A DNA stretch of 34,175 bases from Blautia sp. (GTDB lineage Bacteria; Bacillota; Clostridia; Lachnospirales; Lachnospiraceae), in contig JAETNR010000048.1 of NCBI GenBank assembly GCA_021772055.1, positions 1 to 34,175 of the forward strand, in the 5' to 3' direction. Positions within the stretch are counted from its first letter, which is position 1. Each line of letters starts with the position of its first letter. The translations under genes and the position numbers were made by a program. This document shows positions 6,540 through 14,616 of this stretch, in pieces. The notes under the pieces are model-generated. The model made no database searches. It was not told the origin of the DNA and worked only from the letters and a program-made list of their open reading frames with translations.

Positions 6540-7433
6540 ATGAGGAGAAGAGAAAAGAAAAAAATACATCTGGCAGCTTATGCATTTGTTCTGCCTGCAT
6601 TTTTGATTCATCTTGGTATCGTAACAATCCCGTCATTAAGCACGCTGGTAATGTCATTTTATGATTGGAATGGCCTTGGCAACGCAAAGTTCATAGGTTT
6701 TCAGAATTTTGCAGAAATATTTACGAAAGATTCCATTGTCAGGTTAGCGTTAAAACATAATTTGCAATGGCTGGCTATTTTTATTACGGTTCCCATTATT
6801 CTTGGCTTTTTTATGGCGGTTTTGGTTAGCCGTATCAAGCGTGGCCAAATGTTTTTGAGAACGGTATATTTCCTTCCATACGTGATATCTGCGGTTGTTG
6901 CAGGACGAATTTGGACTGCTTATATGAATCCGTTTTACGGGTTAAACACCATTTTCGCAAAGCTGGGATGGGATGGACTTGCAAAGACATTATGGCTTGG
7001 AAATCCGAAAATTGCGTTGTTTTCTGTAGCATTTGTGGATAATTGGCATTGGTGGGGATTCGTTATGGTTCTTTTCCTTGGCGCTTTACAGCAGGTAGAT
7101 CCTACCTTATATGAGGCGGCAAGAGTTGACGGAGCGAATACCTGGCAGGAGTTGATCCATGTATCACTTCCCGGCATTCGTCAGACGGTTGCGTTTGTGC
7201 TTATTATGACGGTTATGTGGTCATTTTTGACTTTTGATTATGTATATGTTATGACAAATGGCGGCCCGGCAAATGCGACTGAAATTATGGCTACATGGAT
7301 TTATAAGAATGCATTTGTAAAATATAGATCAGGATATGCGAGCGCCCTTTGCGTATTGCAGAGCGGAATTTGCATTATACTGTATTTCTTCCAGAAATGG
7401 GTAAGTAAACGGGGAGGCTTGGAGGATGAATAA
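6540..7433 (+). CDS. Sugar ABC transporter permease, MalF/UgpA type
   Basis: This is a 297-residue integral membrane protein with about six hydrophobic segments. The conserved permease EAA loop, EAARVDGANTWQELIHVSLP, lies at about residues 195-214 and would contact the ATPase. The start at 6540 follows AGGAAAGG at 6523-6530 with 9-nt spacing. The reading frame overlaps the next gene by 8 nt, indicating translational coupling with its partner permease. It forms the importer core with the products at 5158 and 7426. Confidence 0.9.
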   Translation: MRRREKKKIHLAAYAFVLPAFLIHLGIVTIPSLSTLVMSFYDWNGLGNAKFIGFQNFAEIFTKDSIVRLALKHNLQWLAIFITVPIILGFFMAVLVSRIKRGQMFLRTVYFLPYVISAVVAGRIWTAYMNPFYGLNTIFAKLGWDGLAKTLWLGNPKIALFSVAFVDNWHWWGFVMVLFLGALQQVDPTLYEAARVDGANTWQELIHVSLPGIRQTVAFVLIMTVMWSFLTFDYVYVMTNGGPANATEIMATWIYKNAFVKYRSGYASALCVLQSGICIILYFFQKWVSKRGGLEDE

Positions 7434-8262
7434 AAGTTTAAGAAAACGATGTTTGAAATTTTTTATGTGGATTTTTCTTATATTTATGGCACTTTTTGCT
7501 GTCGTTCCTCTTCTTCAGGTTTTTTTGAACTCATTTCGGACAGATCAGCAGGTAAAAAGGATGCCGCTGGGGCTTCCGGAACAGATCATATTTGATAATT
7601 TTAAGGATACATGGAGAATTGGTGAGTATGGAATTGCTTACCTCAATACTCTTTTAATCGCTGCGGTTGTAATTATCGTGGTGCTTACAATTGTAGGTTT
7701 GGGCGCATATTCCATCAGTAAACTGGACTTTAAATTGAGAAGATTTTTTACGGCATATTTCTTTGTTGCTATTTCCCTGCCGTCTTTTTTGTATATTGTG
7801 CCGGATTATTCTTTTTTAAATAAAATTGGGCTGGTTGATACAAGGGCGGGGCTGGCAATCATTTATATTGCAATGCAGATTCCTTTTAATATGCTGCTTT
7901 TAAAGACTTTTTTGGCCGGCATTCCAAGAGAATTGGAAGAGGCGGCAAAAATTGACGGATGTAACGAATTGAATTCGTTTTTGCGTATAACGGTTCCCAT
8001 TGCAAAGCCCATGTTTTTGACGATTGCGCTGCTTGTGTTTGTAAATGTGTGGAATGAATATTTATGGTCTAATACATTTATCAGTACCGATGCGCTGAAG
8101 ACTGTAGCGACCAGATACGTAAGATTTACAGGCCAGTATGGTTCCAATATGGCAAGGATTTATACGGCAAGTGTAATTTCTATTGCACCGGTTGTGATCT
8201 TATATTTGCTTTTCAGCCGGAAATTTATTGAAGGTATGACAAGCGGAAGTGTGAAGGGCTGA
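7426..8262 (+). CDS. Sugar ABC transporter permease, MalG/UgpE type
   Basis: This is a 278-residue membrane protein with six predicted segments. The EAA loop EEAAKIDGCNELNSFLRITV is at about residues 170-190. The N-terminus KSLRKRCLKFFMWIF fits the cytoplasmic start of the MalG subgroup. It is the second half of the permease pair, translationally coupled to the gene before it (8-nt overlap). It is followed after 80 bp by the ADP-ribosylglycohydrolase-family gene. Confidence 0.9.
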   Translation: MNKSLRKRCLKFFMWIFLIFMALFAVVPLLQVFLNSFRTDQQVKRMPLGLPEQIIFDNFKDTWRIGEYGIAYLNTLLIAAVVIIVVLTIVGLGAYSISKLDFKLRRFFTAYFFVAISLPSFLYIVPDYSFLNKIGLVDTRAGLAIIYIAMQIPFNMLLLKTFLAGIPRELEEAAKIDGCNELNSFLRITVPIAKPMFLTIALLVFVNVWNEYLWSNTFISTDALKTVATRYVRFTGQYGSNMARIYTASVISIAPVVILYLLFSRKFIEGMTSGSVKG

Positions 8263-8342
8263 TGTGGCCGTGAGAGGAACAAAAGAATGGCTACTGAAAC
8301 TTATTAAGGGTTAAGCTGAAAAAGGAGGATAGGTTAATAAAG

Positions 8343-10487
8343 ATGAAGACAGAGTATATTGAGAGAATATATGCAGGGTGGCTTGCCAAGATTATCGGAA
8401 TTCGGTATGGCGCTCCTATTGAAGGATGGACCTATGAAAAAATCAAAAATATTTATGGGGAATTGAACAATTATCCTGTGGATTATCATGAATTTGCTGC
8501 GGATGATGACAGCAACGGTCCTCTCTTTTTTCTGAGAGCTTTAGAGGATGGCCGAAATGGCTTTGATGTGACGGCACAGGATGTTGCAGAGGCGCTTTTG
8601 AACTATGCACCGTTTGAACATGGGTTTTTCTGGTGGGGCGGTTATGGAATCTCTACAGAACATACTGCTTATCTGAATTTGAGGAATGGTGTTCCTGCAC
8701 CCAGGAGCGGGAGCATCGAACAAAACGGATATGCCAATGCGGAACAGATTGGCGGACAGATTTTTATTGATACCTGGGGACTTGTAAGTCCGGGCAATCC
8801 TGATCAGGCAGCACGCTTTGCCAAGGAAGCGGCAAGTGTCACCCACGATGGGAACGGGATTTATGGCGGAATTTTCATAGCGGTATGTATTAGCTGGGCA
8901 TTTGAAGAGAAAGATATCAGAAAGATTATTGAAAAAGGGCTTTCCTATATTCCAAAAGATTGTGAATATGCACGGGTAGTGCGTAAGATCGTGGAATTTT
9001 ACGAGAAACATCCTGAAAACTGGAGAGATTGTTTCCGGTATATTTTTGAAAACTTTGGATATGACAAGTATCCTGGAGCGTGCCACATTATTCCCAATAT
9101 TGCAGTGATGATTCTGGCTTTGCTGTATGGAGAAGGGGATTTTGACAAGACATTGAGTATCTGTAATATGTGCGGATGGGACACGGATTGTAATGTAGGA
9201 AATGTAGCTACGATTATGGGTGTGCGAAATGGCCTTGAGGGCATTGACTATGATAAGTGGAGAAAACAGATCAATGATTTTCTTGCGTGCTCAAGTGTTG
9301 TTGGTTCCATGAATATTATGGATATCCCCTATGGAGCAGTATATATTGCGAAGCTGGCTTATGCGATTGCCGGAGAGAAGATGCCACAACCGTGGGCTGA
9401 AATTGCGCAAGATCGTATTGATGCCTGTCATTTTGAATTTCCGGGATCCACACATGCGATCCGGGTTCGTGTAGATGGACTTGATGCAAATGCCCGTGGT
9501 GAGAGGGAAACACTGATTTGCAATACAGACGAAACTGCAGCTTCTGGAACCCGTTCTTTGAAATTTGTCGCAAAACCGGTAGAACCGGGAGAAAATGTGT
9601 ACGTGTATAAGAAAACCTGGTATCAGCCTAAGGATTTCAGTGACAGCAGATATGATCCCAGCTTCTCCCCTCTTGTTTATCCGGGTCAGATACTGCATGG
9701 AAGTGCATATATTCCGGAGTATGGAGCAGATGCCCTTGTGAGCCTTTACGTGAAAGAACTGCGTTCCGGAAAAATATATGAGAGCGAAAAGTATCGCCTG
9801 GAAAAAGGTGAGTGGAAAAAGATTGAATTTGCCATTCCTGCAATGAAAGGCGCACTGCTGGAGGAAGCCGGTATTTGTTTCCATGTGGAAGGAAAACATA
9901 CAGAAGTATTTGAAACGGTTGGTATGATCGATGATTTGTATGTGGACGGGGCACCGGATTATTCTGTGGAATTTGTAAATGAGAAAGAAGAAGTGTGGAC
10001 TGGAATTCACAGGGAGATCAGTCAGTTTACAAAGCTGAAAGGCTTAATGTATCTGGAGGATGGCTGTCTGAATCTGTCCTGTGCTGATTTTGCCGAGGCA
10101 TATACGGGACATCATGATTTCAGGGATTATCGTGCGGAATTTACGTTTATTCCTGTGACCGGAGAACATCATATGCTGAATGTCCGTGTCCAGGGGGCAA
10201 TTCGTTCTTATGCAGCAGGACTGCTTCCGGATGGGAAAATTGGTATTCTGAAAAATGACAATGGTTATAAGATTTTGAAGGATGCTCCATTTGCATGGGA
10301 AAACGGAAAAGAATATACAATTGCTGTTGTGGTAAAACAAAATAAGATTTCTGTAGAAATGGAAGGAAAAGAAATTTTAACGGTAGCGGATGAAGACAGA
10401 CCGTATCTTCGTGGAGCAGTAGGGTTTTCTATGATGCATGGCAGTCATGACAGGTATCGGAGAATTGTTATTCAGGGGATTGCTTAA
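8343..10487 (+). CDS. ADP-ribosylglycohydrolase-family enzyme with C-terminal beta-sandwich domains
   Basis: This is a 714-residue, apparently cytoplasmic protein with no signal peptide. Residues about 5-350 match the ADP-ribosylglycohydrolase fold: YAGWLAKIIGIRYGAPIEGW at the start, the acidic metal site AADDDSNGP (52-60) and the second metal motif CGWDTDCNVGN (D280, D282). The family uses a binuclear Mg centre to cleave N- or O-ribosyl bonds. Residues about 370-540 and 545-714 look like two beta-sandwich modules, the last LamG/DUF1080-like, and may bind carbohydrate. The ribosome site AGGAGG (8323-8328) is rather far (14 nt) from the ATG, but an in-frame stop at 8337 excludes an earlier start. 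Set between an importer and a PfkB kinase, it probably hydrolyses an imported ribosyl or glycosyl compound. Confidence 0.8.
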   Translation: MKTEYIERIYAGWLAKIIGIRYGAPIEGWTYEKIKNIYGELNNYPVDYHEFAADDDSNGPLFFLRALEDGRNGFDVTAQDVAEALLNYAPFEHGFFWWGGYGISTEHTAYLNLRNGVPAPRSGSIEQNGYANAEQIGGQIFIDTWGLVSPGNPDQAARFAKEAASVTHDGNGIYGGIFIAVCISWAFEEKDIRKIIEKGLSYIPKDCEYARVVRKIVEFYEKHPENWRDCFRYIFENFGYDKYPGACHIIPNIAVMILALLYGEGDFDKTLSICNMCGWDTDCNVGNVATIMGVRNGLEGIDYDKWRKQINDFLACSSVVGSMNIMDIPYGAVYIAKLAYAIAGEKMPQPWAEIAQDRIDACHFEFPGSTHAIRVRVDGLDANARGERETLICNTDETAASGTRSLKFVAKPVEPGENVYVYKKTWYQPKDFSDSRYDPSFSPLVYPGQILHGSAYIPEYGADALVSLYVKELRSGKIYESEKYRLEKGEWKKIEFAIPAMKGALLEEAGICFHVEGKHTEVFETVGMIDDLYVDGAPDYSVEFVNEKEEVWTGIHREISQFTKLKGLMYLEDGCLNLSCADFAEAYTGHHDFRDYRAEFTFIPVTGEHHMLNVRVQGAIRSYAAGLLPDGKIGILKNDNGYKILKDAPFAWENGKEYTIAVVVKQNKISVEMEGKEILTVADEDRPYLRGAVGFSMMHGSHDRYRRIVIQGIA

Positions 10488-10588
10488 AGGTGCCGGTATT
10501 TTTCCGGTCATGGTAATCTGTCAAATTCTCATTGGGGCAGTGATGGGATACTCATATTATGAATCTGAATAGAGAGGAGATGGCTGAG

Positions 10589-11461
10589 ATGAAAGTATTG
10601 AATTTCGGTTCTTTGAATCTGGACTATGTATATCAAATGCAGCATATTTTAATACCCGGGGAAACGCAGGCATCCAAGGGAAGGGATATTTTTTGCGGAG
10701 GAAAGGGACTGAACCAGTCCATTGCTCTTGCAAGAGCAGGAATTTCCCTTTATCATGCCGGAATGATCGGAGCGGAAGGGGATATTCTTTTAAAAACCTG
10801 CCGGGAGAATGGGATTTCCACAGAATTTATCAGAAAGATTCCCGATCCCTGCGGACATACGGTGATTCAGGTTGACGAAGATGGTCAGAACTGTATTCTT
10901 CTTTTTGGAGGAGCTAACAGGAGCATTACCCGGGAATTTGCAGATGAGGTTCTGGATTCCTTTGAGAAGGGAGATATTCTTCTTCTGCAGAATGAGATTA
11001 ATGAGCTGGATTATATCATTGATAAAGGATACGAAAAGGGAATGCGGATTATTTTAAATCCATCGCCCTATGACGATGCTTTGGATGCATGTGATCTGAC
11101 AAAGGTCAGTCTGTTTCTGATGAACGAGATTGAAGGATATCAAATTACCGGTGAAAAGGAACCGGAAGCAATTCTGAAAAAGATGAAAGAGCGTTATCCG
11201 CAAGCCGGGGCTGTGCTGACTTTGGGAGCCGATGGGGCTCTTTACCAGGATGAAACAGGGATATATCAGCAGGGAATTTTTAAGGTGAAAGCAGTGGATA
11301 CAACAGCAGCCGGGGATACTTTTACTGGATATTTTATTTCTTCCCTGATTGAAGGGATGCCTGTTCAGAAAGGTCTTGAGATGGCAGCAAAGGCATCTGC
11401 CATTGCAGTATCCCGTCCGGGTGCGGCAGCATCTATTCCCAGGCGGGAGGAAGTGTTATAA
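10589..11461 (+). CDS. PfkB-family (ribokinase-like) carbohydrate kinase
   Basis: This is a 290-residue kinase of ribokinase length. Visible motifs are an N-terminal NFGSLNLDYVY, the substrate-binding GGKGLNQS (37-44), and the catalytic anion-hole motif DTTAAGD (237-243) with Asp243 as probable base. The start at 10589 is preferred because AGAGGAG (10573-10579) is spaced 9 nt away; in-frame ATGs at 10559 and 10580 fit less well. It is the last gene of the importer operon and likely phosphorylates the sugar released by the hydrolase. The substrate may be ribose or another sugar, or a nucleoside. The locus also encodes a second PfkB domain in the LacI fusion. Confidence 0.85.
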   Translation: MKVLNFGSLNLDYVYQMQHILIPGETQASKGRDIFCGGKGLNQSIALARAGISLYHAGMIGAEGDILLKTCRENGISTEFIRKIPDPCGHTVIQVDEDGQNCILLFGGANRSITREFADEVLDSFEKGDILLLQNEINELDYIIDKGYEKGMRIILNPSPYDDALDACDLTKVSLFLMNEIEGYQITGEKEPEAILKKMKERYPQAGAVLTLGADGALYQDETGIYQQGIFKVKAVDTTAAGDTFTGYFISSLIEGMPVQKGLEMAAKASAIAVSRPGAAASIPRREEVL

Positions 11462-11534
11462 CCAATATGGATTTGCCTGAAAATGGAATAAAGGATGAAG
11501 CTGTTTTGCCCGATCCTTTATTCCTGCGAGCAAC

Positions 11535-11576
11535 GAGCCAAGCGGACATGCCTGCATGTCCATTTGGCTCTTTTTT
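11535..11576 (+). terminator. Terminator of the importer/hydrolase operon
   Basis: This is a long hairpin. GAGCCAA (11535-11541) pairs with TTGGCTC (11564-11570). After a 2-bp mismatch, GGACATG pairs with CATGTCC, with a short loop. TTTTTT follows. Confidence 0.9.
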
Positions 11577-11578
11577 GA

Positions 11579-11791
11579 TCATGGAATTTTGGGGTTGTTG
11601 GTACGTCCCAGAAGATAATCAATGGAGACATGGTAGTAATCACATAATAAAATAAGAATTTCCACCGGAACGGAGCGGGATCCTGTTTCATAATGAGAAT
11701 AACTACGCTGCGATACGTGGATAGCACGGGCAATCTCTGTCTGAGTGAGATTATGGTCTGTACGCAGTGAATAAATCCTTTCAATTTTCAT
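11579..11791 (-). CDS. XRE-family helix-turn-helix regulator
   Basis: This 70-residue protein is essentially only a Cro/CI-type helix-turn-helix: ERIYSLRTDHNLTQTEIARA, then VSQRSYSHYETGSRSVP, then ILLCDYYHVSIDYLLGRTN. The start at 11791 has AAGAGGAAA upstream on the minus strand. A possible promoter (TTGTGA, 17 bp, TATTAC) lies just before it. Its target is unknown; the divergent neighbour (12010) encodes a DUF308 membrane protein. No toxin partner is visible. Confidence 0.85.
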   Translation of the reverse strand: MKIERIYSLRTDHNLTQTEIARAIHVSQRSYSHYETGSRSVPVEILILLCDYYHVSIDYLLGRTNNPKIP

Positions 11792-12009
11792 ATGTTTTTC
11801 CTCTTTTGTAATATACTTAATAGAATCATATCACAAGATGGAGCAGAAGAAAATAGTTTATACCGATTACGTCTAAAAATTAGCCGTGTCCGTGCAATGC
11901 AGCCTGGCTGAAACACAGGATACTTTGTTATGGACGGAGGAGGAAAAAAGCGGTATACTTACGAAATAAGACTGTGAGGATTTTAAGAATCCGGGAAGGA
12001 GAGGAATGT

Positions 12010-12780
12010 ATGAATGAAAAAATCGGGAAAATTTTAAGAGGGCAGATGGTTACTTCTGTGATCTATGTGCTGCTGGGGCTGTGTCTGATCTGTATGCCTG
12101 TGGAAACAGTGAATCTGATCTGCAAGCTTGTTTTTGGGATTATTCTCATACTGGCTGGCTTGTATCATATTTTGATCTACGTGCTGGAGAAGATGAACGC
12201 TACCGTACTGGACCTGTTTTCCGGGGGTATTTTGCTGGTGCTGGGCGGTTTTTTATTTTTTAATCCCCAGGTAGTGATCAAGCTTTTGCCGATCCTTTTA
12301 GGAGCCCTTGTTCTGGTGGACAGTATCTGGACTTTTAAGGGGGCTTTCCGGCTGAAGAAGAGAGGCAGTGAGATGTGGAAGGTTTTGCTTGCCGGAAGCC
12401 TGATTTTTCTTGGACTGGGAATTGCATTGATCGTCAATCCGTTCCAGATCGTGAAATATACCATTCTGTTTGCCGGATGGGTTCTGTTTTGCAATGGGGC
12501 TGAGGACCTTGCGTTTATGGTGATCCTCCGAAAGGGAATGAAGGAACTGAAGCAGGAGGAGGAAGACAGCTTTGATGCAACCTCCAAGGCAAGCTGGAGC
12601 TTTTTTAAGAAAGATGTGGAAGAGGAAGATGCAGGAAGGAGAACAGAGGGGGATTCGGCGGATGTGATGTATCCGGAGGAAGAGACGGAGACAAGGACTA
12701 TAGAGACAGAAGCCGGGCAGGAGGACGCCGGCTCAGGTGGAGAAGAGCCTGTTACTTTGGACAATATGGAAGAGAAATAA
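12010..12780 (+). CDS. DUF308/HdeD-like membrane protein
   Basis: This is a 256-residue protein. Residues about 10-180 form six hydrophobic helices in three hairpins, the pattern of DUF308 (HdeD-type) proteins. After about residue 185 comes a hydrophilic, Glu-rich, probably disordered tail. The start at 12010 is chosen because AAGGAGAGGA (11996-12005) lies just upstream; an in-frame start 12 codons earlier has no such site. A promoter candidate is TGGACG (11931), 17 bp, TATACT (11954-11959). Function is unknown; related proteins are linked to acid or envelope stress. A terminator follows. Confidence 0.75.
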   Translation: MNEKIGKILRGQMVTSVIYVLLGLCLICMPVETVNLICKLVFGIILILAGLYHILIYVLEKMNATVLDLFSGGILLVLGGFLFFNPQVVIKLLPILLGALVLVDSIWTFKGAFRLKKRGSEMWKVLLAGSLIFLGLGIALIVNPFQIVKYTILFAGWVLFCNGAEDLAFMVILRKGMKELKQEEEDSFDATSKASWSFFKKDVEEEDAGRRTEGDSADVMYPEEETETRTIETEAGQEDAGSGGEEPVTLDNMEEK

Positions 12781-12787
12781 AATTTTG

Positions 12788-12820
12788 AAAGGATTTTCCT
12801 GTTGGGAGAATCCTTTTTCT
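12788..12820 (+). terminator. Terminator after the DUF308 gene
   Basis: AAAGGATT (12788-12795) pairs with AATCCTTT (12809-12816), followed by a T-rich tail. Confidence 0.8.
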
Positions 12821-12948
12821 TTTGGAAAGCGTTATGAATAATATAGGACGTCTTATGTAGGTACAGGAGGTGAATAGGGGCAGGCAGCAGGAGGGCATTT
12901 GCGCGGCATCAGGTTGCATAATCCTGGACTTCATGGTAAGATGTTCCT

Positions 12949-13752
12949 ATGGAAAAAACGAACAATATGGAAATCATGATCATGAATTTTTCGGGGATTT
13001 ACCGGGAGGAGCACTTTTATGAAAGAATAAAAACAACCTGGGCGGAGGTACAGGGGATTCCCGGAACCAACTGCTACTGTGATGATGAGGCGGCAGAGGT
13101 GCTTCGGGACAAAATACGGGAATTTCCGGTAAAAGGGATTCATTTCATAGATTCAGGAAACTATCATTATATGAGCCGGATCTGGCTGGAAAAAATGAAC
13201 CGGCCATTCCGGCTTCTGGTATTTGACAACCATACAGATATGCAGCTTCCGGCATTCGGCGGGATTTTGTCCTGCGGCGGCTGGATCTCAGCGGCGCTTG
13301 AGGAGCTGCCTCTTTTGAAAGAAGTACTTTTGTGCGGGCCGGATGAGGAAGCATTTTGTCAGGTTCCGGAGGAGCTGAAAGGGCGGGTACGGTTTTTAAG
13401 CAGGGAGAAGCTGAAGGCAGGTCAGATGGAGGCAGGACAACCGGATGCAGGCAGGAAGAGGGGCGTGCAGGACTTTTTTGCTGAGATTCCTGCAGACATG
13501 CCGGTGTATCTCTCCATTGATAAGGACATTCTTTGCCCGGAGGATGCCTGTACTGCCTGGAGCCAGGGAGATATGCGCAGAAGGGAACTTCTGGAGTATT
13601 TAGAAATTGTTTTGGAAAAACTGGAAAGTATGGGGCAGCAGCTGGCAGGGGTGGATATTTGCGGCGAATGCAGCCCGGATGAGGGAAACAGTGATGTGAA
13701 CGATGCTTCCAACCGCGCATTGCTGGAATTCTTCAGAAATCGGAAAGGATGA
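12949..13752 (+). CDS. Arginase/agmatinase-family (ureohydrolase-like) protein
   Basis: This is a 267-residue protein with arginase-superfamily metal motifs: FDNHTDMQ (D93, H95, D97) in place of the usual DAHxD, and SIDKDILCPED (D191, D193) in place of SxDxDxxDP. A late GVDICGECSP segment corresponds to the conserved terminal acidic site. The first His motif (GGDH) is replaced by DSGNYHYMS, so the substrate may differ from arginine or agmatine. The start is uncertain: the ribosome site is weak, and ATG at 12967 is an alternative. It ends 4 nt before the Lgt start, suggesting an operon with it. Confidence 0.75.
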   Translation: MEKTNNMEIMIMNFSGIYREEHFYERIKTTWAEVQGIPGTNCYCDDEAAEVLRDKIREFPVKGIHFIDSGNYHYMSRIWLEKMNRPFRLLVFDNHTDMQLPAFGGILSCGGWISAALEELPLLKEVLLCGPDEEAFCQVPEELKGRVRFLSREKLKAGQMEAGQPDAGRKRGVQDFFAEIPADMPVYLSIDKDILCPEDACTAWSQGDMRRRELLEYLEIVLEKLESMGQQLAGVDICGECSPDEGNSDVNDASNRALLEFFRNRKG

Positions 13753-13756
13753 AGCC

Positions 13757-14524
13757 ATGAAAGAAGAATTGTTTACGATCGGTCCTTTTACGGTGTATGG
13801 ATATGGAGTGATGATCGCCATTGGAGTGCTTGCCGCCTATTTTGCGGCAGAGTATCGGGCAAAGAAGCTGAAAATGCAGTATGAGCATATTTTTTATCTG
13901 GTGATCTGGTGTGTAGTCGGCGGCTTTGCCTGTGCGAAACTTTTGTTCTGGATTACAGAGTGGAAGACTGTGGTGAGTGATCCGGGATTTCTTCTTAGGA
14001 CTATGGGAGATGGTTTCGTGGTGTATGGAGGGATTATTGGAGGGATTTTTACAGGGTATGTGTACTGCCGCATAAAGAAGCTGGAGTTTTTTCAATATTT
14101 TGACCTGGTGATGCCATCCATTGCCCTTGCACAGGGATTCGGGCGGATTGGATGTTTTCTGGCAGGATGCTGTTATGGAAAAGAGACAACAGGGGTTTTT
14201 TCGGTGACCTTTTACAATTCCAGTTTTGCACCCAATCATATCGCGCTGATACCAACGCAGATCTATTCCAGTGTTTTGAATTTTGTGCATTTCGGCGTGC
14301 TCCTCTGGATCGCAAAGCATAAAAAGGCGGACGGGCAGGTAGCTGCCTGCTATCTGATTTTTTACAGCATCGGACGTTTTATTTTGGAATTTTTTCGGGG
14401 AGACCTGGAGCGGGGAAGTGTGGGAGTGCTGTCAACGTCACAGTTTATCAGCATTTTTGTATGTTTTGCAGGCATTTTGCTGTATTGGCAAAAAGGGAAG
14501 AGGCGAAGCAGTGCCATACGATGA
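13757..14524 (+). CDS. lgt: Prolipoprotein diacylglyceryl transferase
   Basis: This is a 255-residue membrane enzyme. It transfers diacylglycerol from phosphatidylglycerol to the lipobox Cys of prolipoproteins. It shows the family pattern: an N-terminal FTVYGYGVMIAIG segment, VVYGGIIGGI near residue 88, and the signature GFGRIGCFLAGCCYG at about 127-141 containing the essential Arg130. Polytopic helices continue to the C-terminus. The start at 13757 has GGAAAGG upstream; an earlier in-frame ATG would overlap the arginase-family gene. The CxAGCC form of the signature is common in clostridial Lgt-like proteins. Other lgt copies may exist outside the window. Confidence 0.9.
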   Translation: MKEELFTIGPFTVYGYGVMIAIGVLAAYFAAEYRAKKLKMQYEHIFYLVIWCVVGGFACAKLLFWITEWKTVVSDPGFLLRTMGDGFVVYGGIIGGIFTGYVYCRIKKLEFFQYFDLVMPSIALAQGFGRIGCFLAGCCYGKETTGVFSVTFYNSSFAPNHIALIPTQIYSSVLNFVHFGVLLWIAKHKKADGQVAACYLIFYSIGRFILEFFRGDLERGSVGVLSTSQFISIFVCFAGILLYWQKGKRRSSAIR

Positions 14525-14616
14525 TCCTGCCCGAAGTTCTGCCGGGCGTTTGCCCTGCATAGGTTTTAGGGAAGAAGAGGGAAAAGGAGCTGCACGGAGA
14601 AAGGTTCGCTGCGGCT

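Noticed and set aside
9291..10010. A 239-codon minus-strand frame inside the ADP-ribosylglycohydrolase-family gene
   Set aside because: Antisense to a well-supported gene, no ribosome site, no recognisable domain.
12867..12948. An AGGAGG site followed by GTG before the arginase-family gene
   Set aside because: The frame it opens overlaps the arginase-family gene in another frame and has no protein-like character.
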